Positions 1-5,169 of a DNA stretch of 6,594 nucleotides are shown in pieces. Position 1 is the first letter of the stretch. Each line of letters begins with the position of its first letter. This stretch comes from an uncultured Sutterella sp. (GTDB lineage: Bacteria > Pseudomonadota > Gammaproteobacteria > Burkholderiales > Burkholderiaceae_F). A program made the position numbers and the translations under genes. The stretch covers positions 1-6,594 of the forward strand of contig CAAGKD010000150.1 in the NCBI GenBank assembly GCA_900770335.1, read 5' to 3'. The notes under the pieces were generated by a model, which saw nothing but the letters and a program-made list of their open reading frames with translations, made no database searches and was not told the DNA's origin.

Positions 1-720
1 CGTCCCGCCGCGGGCCCGCAGAATCCTCCGAGCGCTCGGAGCGCTCAGCCGGCTTCTGCGCCCGTGACGGTTCAGGCGGGGCTGCCGCCCGAGACGGCGG
101 AGGCGATCGCCTCGGCCGACTGGGCGGCGCTTCGCAAGATTGCGGAGGGCTGCCGCGCCTGCGCGATGGCCTCGACCCGCCAGCACGTCGTCTTCTCCGA
201 GGGCGATCCCGGTCCGAAGCTCGTCATCATCGGCGAGGCGCCCGGGGCCGAGGAGGACCTCCAGGGCATTCCCTTCGTCGGCAAGTCCGGACAGCTCCTC
301 ACGGCGATGCTCGACGCGCTCGGCATCGTCAGAAAGCGCGACGCGGTGATCCTCAACGTCCTCAAGTGCCGTCCGCCGAGAAACCGCAATCCCGAGCCCG
401 GCGAGATCACCTGCTGCGGACACTTCCTGCGCCGGCAGCTCGAGCTCCTCGAGCCCGCGGTGCTCTTCCTCGCGGGGCGCTTCGCGGTGGAGGCGATGCT
501 CCACCCCGAGCCGGGCTTCTCGATCGGGCGCCAGAGGGGGCGCGTGCACGAGGTCGAGATCGCGGGCCGCAAGGTGCCCGCGGTCGTCACCTACCACCCC
601 TCATACCTGCTGCGTTCGCCAGACGAGAAGGCGAAGGCCTGGGACGACCTGCTTCTTCTCAAGCGCACGATGGCGGCGGCGGGCGTCGCCCTCCCCGAGC
701 GCGAGAAGCGCTGGAATTGA
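1..720 (+). CDS. Uracil-DNA glycosylase, family 4 (Fe-S type), 5'-partial
   Basis: Base-excision repair enzyme that removes uracil from DNA. The frame is open from base 1 to the TGA at 718-720, giving 239 visible residues. A GTG at 64 could start the ORF, but it has no Shine-Dalgarno and the 21 codons before it encode a Pro/Ala/Ser-rich linker, so I read this as a gene cut by the window edge. Counting from that GTG, the four cysteines of the family 4 iron-sulphur cluster are all present: C30 and C33 (CRAC), C102 (NVLKCRPP) and C118, with the same 3 and 16 residue spacings as the Thermus enzyme. The active-site motif GEAPGAEED is at 57-65, PFVGKSGQLL at 70-79, and the HPSYLLR motif at 178-184. 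The core spans about residues 25-205 and ends normally. Betaproteobacterial homologues often carry a Pro/Ala-rich N-terminal region before this core, which fits. The family assignment is very sure; the true start is outside the window. Confidence 0.93.
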   Translation, partial: RPAAGPQNPPSARSAQPASAPVTVQAGLPPETAEAIASADWAALRKIAEGCRACAMASTRQHVVFSEGDPGPKLVIIGEAPGAEEDLQGIPFVGKSGQLLTAMLDALGIVRKRDAVILNVLKCRPPRNRNPEPGEITCCGHFLRRQLELLEPAVLFLAGRFAVEAMLHPEPGFSIGRQRGRVHEVEIAGRKVPAVVTYHPSYLLRSPDEKAKAWDDLLLLKRTMAAAGVALPEREKRWN

Positions 721-822
721 CGTCCGGCGCTTCGTCCGGCGTCCGCGCCTCCTCGTTGCTTCGTGCGGCGGTGATTTCGGCTAGTCCGTTCGGCAGACCT
801 GAACACGGGGCCTTTTTGCCGG

Positions 823-870
823 TCAATGATCGCGATAGTTACTCAATGAATTGTTTTCTATGAGGAAACA
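823..870. promoter_or_regulatory. AT-rich island with TCAATGA direct repeats, possible operator/promoter
   Basis: TCAATGA occurs at 823-829 and again at 843-849, exactly 20 bases apart, about two helical turns. An 8-base palindrome ATCGCGAT (829-836) overlaps the end of the first copy. The second copy is part of an inverted repeat CAAT-GA-ATTG (844-853). The stretch is about 33% GC in a window of well over 60%. This layout would suit a regulator binding site or promoter for yhdT-panF, but the regulator is unknown and no good -35/-10 pair with standard spacing was found within it. Confidence 0.35.
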
Positions 871-926
871 GGTAGAGCCGGCATGAGCGGCGGGGCGCGT
901 CCGTTCCGTCTTCGGAAACTGCGGAC

Positions 927-958
927 TTGCTCAGCGCGCCCTTGAAGACAGGTATGCT
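927..958 (+). promoter_or_regulatory. Weak sigma70-like promoter candidate upstream of yhdT
   Basis: TTGCTC (927-932) resembles a -35 box and TATGCT (953-958) resembles a -10 box. The spacer is 20 bases, longer than the usual 16-18, so this is only a candidate. If used, transcription would begin near 965 and leave a leader of about 60 bases before the first yhdT ATG. Confidence 0.2.
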
Positions 959-1012
959 CCGGCAACCGCCCGCTGCGGATCTGGCCGCGCGGACCGGAAT
1001 TCGGAACAATCC

Positions 1013-1018
1013 AAGGAG
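1013..1018 (+). promoter_or_regulatory. Ribosome binding site of yhdT (supports start at 1024)
   Basis: AAGGAG lies 5 bases before the ATG at 1024 and is a near-ideal Shine-Dalgarno. It is the main reason for choosing 1024 over the internal ATG at 1072, which has its own GGGGAGG (1055-1061) at 10 bases' distance. Confidence 0.6.
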
Positions 1019-1023
1019 AGAGG

Positions 1024-1368
1024 ATGAATTCAGCAGCACCGCGCGCGGCGCAGGGGGGAGGCGCCGCCTCCATGAGCTATGACGATGCCTTGAGGCAGTG
1101 CGGCCGCGAGGCGGCCGCCACGATCGCGGCCGCCGTCGCCGTCACGGCCTTCTTCTGGGGGGCGCTCGCGCTCACCATGGGAAGCCCCCTGCGCCTCTGG
1201 GGCATGCCCCTCTGGTTCCTCTGCGCCGTCGCGGGCGGGTACCTCTTCTCGATCGCCGCGGTCCTCTGGATCGTGAAGCGGCGCTTTCGGGAGATTCCGC
1301 TCGACCTCAGGCCCGAATCCTGCGAAATCGGCGAAGGCTCCGACGCCTTCGGGGAGGCCGCGCGATGA
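1024..1368 (+). CDS. yhdT: YhdT family (DUF997) small membrane protein, PanF-associated
   Basis: Small inner-membrane protein of unproven function, 114 residues. Two hydrophobic helices are clear, at about residues 33-53 and 63-84, followed by the conserved basic-to-acidic tail VKRRFREIPLDLRP (about 84-97). That tail parallels the E. coli YhdT ending VKFIYRDIPLEDD, recalled rather than searched. In E. coli yhdT also sits directly before panF, and the stop here overlaps the panF start by 4 bases (ATGA), so the two are probably translated together. Homologues are about 80 residues. Starting at the internal ATG (1072, residue M17) would give 98 residues and a closer fit, while the first 16 residues (Ala/Gly-rich) look like an extension. 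A role as accessory or stability partner of the symporter is inferred from gene pairing only. Confidence 0.85.
   Translation: MNSAAPRAAQGGGAASMSYDDALRQCGREAAATIAAAVAVTAFFWGALALTMGSPLRLWGMPLWFLCAVAGGYLFSIAAVLWIVKRRFREIPLDLRPESCEIGEGSDAFGEAAR
1057..1071 (+). repeat. Perfect 6-bp hairpin at internal yhdT start
   Basis: GGAGGC-GCC-GCCTCC forms a perfect 6-bp stem with a 3-base loop, ending one base before the internal ATG at 1072. Its left arm contains the GGAGG that would serve as Shine-Dalgarno for that ATG. If folded in the mRNA it would hide this site and favour the upstream start. It lies inside the coding frame from 1024, and in GC-rich DNA such stems arise by chance fairly often. Confidence 0.4.
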
Positions 1369-2882
1369 CCGGACATGCGCTCATCTTCCTGCCGCTCGGG
1401 CTCTTCTTTCTCGCGCTCCTGGCGACGATGCTTTTCACGGAGCGACTCAGGAGCCGCCGCATTGAGGCGGGACCGGGCTTCAGCGGGGAGTTCTTCCTCG
1501 GGAGCCGGAGCCTTTCGGGGTTCGTGCTCGCCATGACCCTCATCGCGACCTACGGGTCGGTGTCGTCCTTCGTCTCGGGGCCGGGCATCGCCTGGAAGCT
1601 CGGCCTCGGGTGGGTCGTCTTCGCGGCGCCGCAGATCATCGCGGGCTTCTTCATCCTGGGACTTCTCGGCAAGAAGATGGCCCTCACCTCGCGCGCCTGC
1701 GGCGCGATCACCGTGACCGGACTCCTCGAGAAGCGCTTCGGAAGCCGGGCCCTCTCGGCGCTCCTTTCGGCGGCGCTTCTCATCTTCTTCTGCGCGATGA
1801 TGGTCGGGCAGTTCATCGGCGGCGCGGCGATTCTCGCCGAAGCGGCGGACATCACACCGGCGACGGGCCTGCTCGCCTTCGGCCTGCTCACGGTCTTTTA
1901 CACCGCGTTCGGCGGATTCCGGGCGGTCGCGTGGACGGACACGGTCTGTGCGATCCTGATGCTCATCGGCATGGTGATGCTTGGGAGCGCAGTGATTTCG
2001 GACGCGGGCGGCCTTTCGGCGGCCATGGAGCGCGTCGCCGCGGCGGGTCTGGCGGACCCGGCGGCGGATCCCTCGACAAGCTCGACGCTCTCGCCCACGG
2101 CGGGCGGGGCTCTGCCCTGGACGCTTCTTCTCTCCGCGTGGCTTCTCGTGGGATTCGGCACGGCGGGGCTGCCGCAGTCGGCTGTGCGGTGCATGAGCTA
2201 TCGCTCCTCGGCGGACCTGCACCGCGCGATGGTCGTGAGCACCGTCGTCTGCGGCGCGCTCATGGTCGGCGTCACGACGATCGGCGTCCTCGCGCGGGGC
2301 GTGCCCGGGCTGGACCTGGGCGGCGCCTCGAGCGACCACCTCGTGCCGCGGCTCATCACGCAGCACATGACGCCCCTTGAGGCGGGCGTGACCCTGATCG
2401 GGCCCCTGGCGGCCACGATGTCGACGGTGAGCTCGCTTCTCATCTCCGCGTCCTCGGCCGTCGTGAAGGACCTTCTGCTCGCGGTCCGGCCCGGGCTCGA
2501 GGAAAGGCGAGGGACGCTCGTTCTCTTCTCGCGAGGCGTGACGGTGCTTCTGGGCGTCGTCGCGATGCTCTTCGCCCTTCATCCGACCGAGCTCATCGCC
2601 TGGATCAACCTCGGCGCCTTCGGCGGCCTTGAGCTCGCGTTCCTGCTCCCTCTCGCGGGGGGGCTCTACTGGCGGCGCGCCACGGCCTCGGGGGCGCTCC
2701 TTTCGGTTGCGGGCGGCATCGCCTTCTACGTGTGGCTCCTCGTCACCAAGCCCCCGCTCGCGGGCTTCCACGCGATCGTTCCGGCCTTCGCCGTCACGGC
2801 GGCGCTCTTCATCGTCGGGAGCCTCCTCACGCGCCAGGCGCCAGGCGCCCGGCTCGAGTACTTCTTTCCGCGCGAGCGCTGA
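1365..2882 (+). CDS. panF: Sodium/pantothenate symporter PanF
   Basis: Sodium-coupled importer of pantothenate (vitamin B5, the precursor of coenzyme A) in the inner membrane; 505 residues, against 483 in E. coli. The whole length is hydrophobic helices in the pattern of the sodium:solute symporter family (LeuT-like fold, about 13 helices expected). Clear matches to E. coli PanF, from memory, are FFLGSRSLSGFVLAMTLIAT (43-62), the SSFVSGPG and GLGWV stretch (67-84), QFIGGA (149-154), the family signature region YTAFGGFRA (179-187), GLPQSAVRCMSYR (268-280), MSTVSSLL (352-359, region of the sodium site in this family) and LGAFGGLE (416-423). A loop rich in Pro, Ala and Ser at about 229-250 accounts for part of the extra length. 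The frame is open upstream to 1098, but the ATG at 1365 is preceded by GGGGAGG (1351-1357) at 7 bases and gives the right N-terminus. It overlaps yhdT by 4 bases. Confidence 0.95.
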   Translation: MTGHALIFLPLGLFFLALLATMLFTERLRSRRIEAGPGFSGEFFLGSRSLSGFVLAMTLIATYGSVSSFVSGPGIAWKLGLGWVVFAAPQIIAGFFILGLLGKKMALTSRACGAITVTGLLEKRFGSRALSALLSAALLIFFCAMMVGQFIGGAAILAEAADITPATGLLAFGLLTVFYTAFGGFRAVAWTDTVCAILMLIGMVMLGSAVISDAGGLSAAMERVAAAGLADPAADPSTSSTLSPTAGGALPWTLLLSAWLLVGFGTAGLPQSAVRCMSYRSSADLHRAMVVSTVVCGALMVGVTTIGVLARGVPGLDLGGASSDHLVPRLITQHMTPLEAGVTLIGPLAATMSTVSSLLISASSAVVKDLLLAVRPGLEERRGTLVLFSRGVTVLLGVVAMLFALHPTELIAWINLGAFGGLELAFLLPLAGGLYWRRATASGALLSVAGGIAFYVWLLVTKPPLAGFHAIVPAFAVTAALFIVGSLLTRQAPGARLEYFFPRER

Positions 2883-2892
2883 CGCCGGAGAG

Positions 2893-2932
2893 AAAAAGCC
2901 GGAGGCCTCCCAGCTGGGGAGGAGCCTCCGGC
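2893..2932 (-). terminator. Rho-independent terminator of the trp operon
   Basis: Read on the - strand, an 8-bp GC-rich stem (2932-2925 with 2905-2898), a 2-base bulge, a further 6-bp stem (2922-2917 with 2911-2906) and a 5-base loop are followed at once by TTTTT (2897-2893). This is a textbook intrinsic terminator about 70 bases past the trpA stop. On the + strand the hairpin lies 15 bases past the panF stop but is followed by GCGCGC rather than T's, so it would terminate panF poorly, if at all. Confidence 0.9.
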
Positions 2933-2982
2933 CGCGCGCATCGCCCCGCGCGAGAATCAGGTTGCCGCGGGGCCGTCGCGCT

Positions 2983-3006
2983 GGCTGACAAAACAGGCAG
3001 TCAGCC
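2983..3006 (-). repeat. Stem-loop spanning the trpA stop codon
   Basis: A perfect 7-bp inverted repeat, GGCTGAC at 2983-2989 and GTCAGCC at 3000-3006, encloses a 10-base loop. The trpA TGA (3003-3001) lies within one arm. No T run follows on either strand, so it is not itself an intrinsic terminator. It could be an mRNA 3'-end structure or chance. Confidence 0.45.
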
Positions 3007-3846
3007 GATCCAAGCGGCCTTCGTCGCCGCCTTCATCGAGCGCACGAATTCGCGCAGCTCTTCGAGCATCCGCGGCGTGTCGCCCAAGTTCCGCGCGATC
3101 ACCTTCGTCACGGCCGAGCCCGCGATGGCGCCGTCCGCGCCCGAGCGAAGCGCCGCGCGCACGTGCTCGGGCGTGGAGATGCCGAATCCCAGCAGCAGGG
3201 GCGCCGAGCCCGCGGCGCGCAGGGCCTTCACCTCCTCGAGGTGCGGCATCTCGGCGGCGCGGTCCGTGCCCGTGATGCCCACGCGCGACAGGAGGTACAC
3301 GTAGCCCTTTGAGAGCCTTGCAATCTTCGCGAGGAGCTCCGGGGACGAGGCGGGCGGGGCGATCGCGATGAGGTCGATTCCGGCCGCGCGGGCGGTCTCG
3401 TCCCATTCGGGCTCGGCCTCGCGCATCGAGACCGGGACGTCCGGAATGAGCACCGCGTCGACGCCCGCGGCCTTCGCGTCGGCGAAGAACTTCGCGAGCC
3501 CCGGCGCGACCGTGAGGTTCACGTAGAGCATGAGGCTGATCGGCAGGTCGGGGTGGCGGTCCCTCAGGCCCTTCACGACGGCGAGGCACTTCGCCGTCGT
3601 CGATCCCGCGGCGAGGGCTCTGCCGGCCGACGCCTCGATCACCGGGCCGTCGGCGCAGGGGTCCGAGAAGGGAATGCCGAGCTCGAGGGCGTCGGCGCCG
3701 CCCTCGACCAGGGCCTCGACCACCCGGGCCGAGGTCTCCGGATCGGGGTCGCAGAGGTTGACGAAGGGGACGAAGGCGCCTTCGCCCCGGGCGCGAAGGG
3801 CCGCGAAGCGGGCGGTGAAGCGGTCGGTGGAGTTCTGTTCGGTCAT
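3001..3846 (-). CDS. trpA: Tryptophan synthase alpha subunit
   Basis: Splits indole-3-glycerol phosphate into indole and glyceraldehyde-3-phosphate and passes the indole through a tunnel to TrpB in the cytoplasmic alpha2-beta2 complex. It is 281 residues (E. coli 268), a single TIM barrel. The catalytic pair is present: E55 in ALELGIPFSDP and D66 in ADGP. The mobile loop YLLSRVGITG (184-193) with T192 and G193, and the phosphate-binding LGFGIS and GAIAGSAV stretches near the C-terminal side, are intact. It ends in the expected MKAAT region plus a short extra tail. The ATG has a modest AGGA (on the complement of 3854-3857) 7 bases upstream. trpB ends 36 bases upstream. Oddities: E. coli has TLGDP and DPLADG where this protein has NLCDP (30-34) and DPCADG (62-67), placing cysteines C32 and C64 next to the active site; it also contains two tryptophans. 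Confidence 0.97.
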   Translation of the reverse strand: MTEQNSTDRFTARFAALRARGEGAFVPFVNLCDPDPETSARVVEALVEGGADALELGIPFSDPCADGPVIEASAGRALAAGSTTAKCLAVVKGLRDRHPDLPISLMLYVNLTVAPGLAKFFADAKAAGVDAVLIPDVPVSMREAEPEWDETARAAGIDLIAIAPPASSPELLAKIARLSKGYVYLLSRVGITGTDRAAEMPHLEEVKALRAAGSAPLLLGFGISTPEHVRAALRSGADGAIAGSAVTKVIARNLGDTPRMLEELREFVRSMKAATKAAWIG

Positions 3847-3882
3847 GACGATGTCCTGTGTTCTTGTCTGGTCTGCCTTCGG

Positions 3883-5115
3883 TCAGGCGAGGAGCGCGGC
3901 CGCGGCGTCCGGGCTGAGGCGGCCGTTCGTGAAGAGCCCTTCGGCCTCGAGGATGCCGCTCACCTGGAAGATGTCCTTGTCGCCGCGTCCGGAGAGGTTG
4001 ACGATGAAGCTTTGCTCCTTCTCGGGGTTCTCGCGGGCGAGCTTGAGGGCGTAGGCGAGGGCGTGCGCGCTCTCAAGGGCCGGGATGATGCCTTCGCGGC
4101 GCGAGAGTTCGATGAAGGCCGAGAGCGCCTCGCGGTCGGTGGCGCTGCGATATTCGGCGCGGCCGATCTCCTGCAGGTGCGCGTGCTCCGGGCCCACCGA
4201 CGGGAAGTCGAGGCCCGCTGAGACGGAGAACGACTCCTCGATCTGCCCGTCCGGGGTCTGCATGTTGAAGGACCGCGCGCCGAAGAAGATGCCCGGCGTC
4301 CCCTTCTCGAGCGTCGCGCCGTGGTCGGGCGTGTCAAGGCCCCGGCCGGCGGGTTCGACGCCGATCAGGCGCACCTCCTTGAAGGGTACGAAGTCCGTGA
4401 AGATGCCGATCGCGTTGGAGCCGCCGCCCACGCAGGCGATGACGGCGTCGGGTAGCCCCCCTTCGATCTCGCGGTACTGCCGGCGCGCCTCCTCGCCGAT
4501 CACCTTCTGGAACTCGCGCACGATCGTCGGGAAGGGATGCGGGCCCGCGGCGGTGCCGAGCATGTAGTGCGTGTCGGCGAAGCTCCCGGCCCAGTCGCGA
4601 AGCGCCGCGTTGCAGGCCTCCTTCAAGGTGCCGCGGCCGTTCGTGACGGGAATCACCTCCGCGCCCATGAGCTCCATGCGGAAGACGTTGGGCTTCCGGC
4701 GCTCGACGTCCTTGGCGCCCATGTAGACGGCGCACTTGAAGCCCAGGAGGGCGCAGGCGAGGGCCGTCGCGACGCCGTGCTGGCCGGCGCCCGTCTCGGC
4801 GATGATGCGGGTCTTGCCCATGCGCCGGGCGAGCAGGGCCTGGCCGAGCACCTGGTTGGTCTTGTGCGCGCCCCCGTGCATCAGGTCCTCGCGCTTGAGG
4901 TAGATCGTCGTCTTCGTGCCGGCCGTGATGTTGCGGCAGCGCGTGAGGGGCGTGGGACGGCCGCCGTAGGTCGTGAGGAGCTCGTTGAGCTCGCGGGCGA
5001 ACTCGGGGTCGCTCCGCGAGGCGATGAACGCCTCCTCGAGCTGGTCGAGGGCGGGGATGAGCACTTCGGGGACGAACTGGCCGCCGAACCGGCCGAAATA
5101 CGGATTGAGCTTCAT
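3883..5115 (-). CDS. trpB: Tryptophan synthase beta subunit
   Basis: PLP-dependent enzyme that joins indole from TrpA with L-serine to make L-tryptophan, the last step of the pathway. It is 410 residues, close to the 397 of E. coli, and is the TrpB1 type that pairs with TrpA. Seen directly: N-terminal YFGRFGGQFVPE (6-17); the PLP lysine K85 in GGAHKTN; the catalytic glutamate E107 in AETGAGQHG; the PLP phosphate loop GGGSN at 230-234; and the serine S375 of SGRGDKD that contacts the pyridine nitrogen. The ATG at 5115 begins the conserved N-terminus, with a weak AAGAGAA 8 bases upstream. The stop of trpCF is 54 bases upstream and trpA starts 36 bases downstream, so the three are one operon. 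The C-terminal tail after the SGRGDKD region is slightly longer than in E. coli and rich in alanine. Confidence 0.98.
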   Translation of the reverse strand: MKLNPYFGRFGGQFVPEVLIPALDQLEEAFIASRSDPEFARELNELLTTYGGRPTPLTRCRNITAGTKTTIYLKREDLMHGGAHKTNQVLGQALLARRMGKTRIIAETGAGQHGVATALACALLGFKCAVYMGAKDVERRKPNVFRMELMGAEVIPVTNGRGTLKEACNAALRDWAGSFADTHYMLGTAAGPHPFPTIVREFQKVIGEEARRQYREIEGGLPDAVIACVGGGSNAIGIFTDFVPFKEVRLIGVEPAGRGLDTPDHGATLEKGTPGIFFGARSFNMQTPDGQIEESFSVSAGLDFPSVGPEHAHLQEIGRAEYRSATDREALSAFIELSRREGIIPALESAHALAYALKLARENPEKEQSFIVNLSGRGDKDIFQVSGILEAEGLFTNGRLSPDAAAALLA

Positions 5116-5169
5116 GGTTCTGGTTCTCTTGAGAAAAGTCTTCTGAAGGCGAGGAATGTTCTGTGGTGT

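Larger units (their letters stand above)
721..1023. other. Intergenic region, probable control region of yhdT-panF
   Basis: These 303 bases lie between the glycosylase stop and the yhdT start. No convincing gene is seen; the only short frames are of 8 and 20 codons, without good ribosome sites. The first part has a small direct repeat, CGTCCGGCG at 721-729 and 733-741. The middle part (823-870) is about 33% GC, far below the surrounding DNA, and holds the repeats described separately. A T5 run at 813-817 follows GGGGCC but has no good stem before it, so I do not call a terminator for the glycosylase gene. The region should hold the promoter of the downstream pair. Confidence 0.6.

Noticed and set aside
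791..821. CGGCA...TGCCG inverted repeat with a T5 run, considered as a terminator for the glycosylase gene
   Set aside because: Only a 5-bp stem with a 21-base loop, and the T run lies before rather than after the right arm.
366..863. 165-codon + strand frame overlapping the glycosylase and running into the gap
   Set aside because: The overlapped part is an Arg/Ala-rich shadow of the glycosylase, and the tail beyond 720 has no family resemblance.
860..945. Two tiny overlapping frames (860-886 and 883-945), considered as leader peptides
   Set aside because: No properly spaced ribosome site, no run of regulatory codons and no terminator/antiterminator pair nearby.
1077..2771. 564-codon open frame on the - strand, opposite yhdT and panF
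   Set aside because: It is extremely rich in Arg, Glu and Gly, has no recognisable domain and lies opposite a clear symporter. Long antisense frames are expected in GC-rich DNA.
2933..2952. CGCGCG repeated on both sides of an 8-base spacer
   Set aside because: Alternating CG is self-complementary and common in this composition; no T run or other sign of function.
5116..5169. 54-base trpCF-trpB spacer checked for a promoter or attenuator
   Set aside because: It is somewhat AT-richer than the genes, but has no credible -35/-10 pair or stem; it is best read as an ordinary intra-operon spacer.
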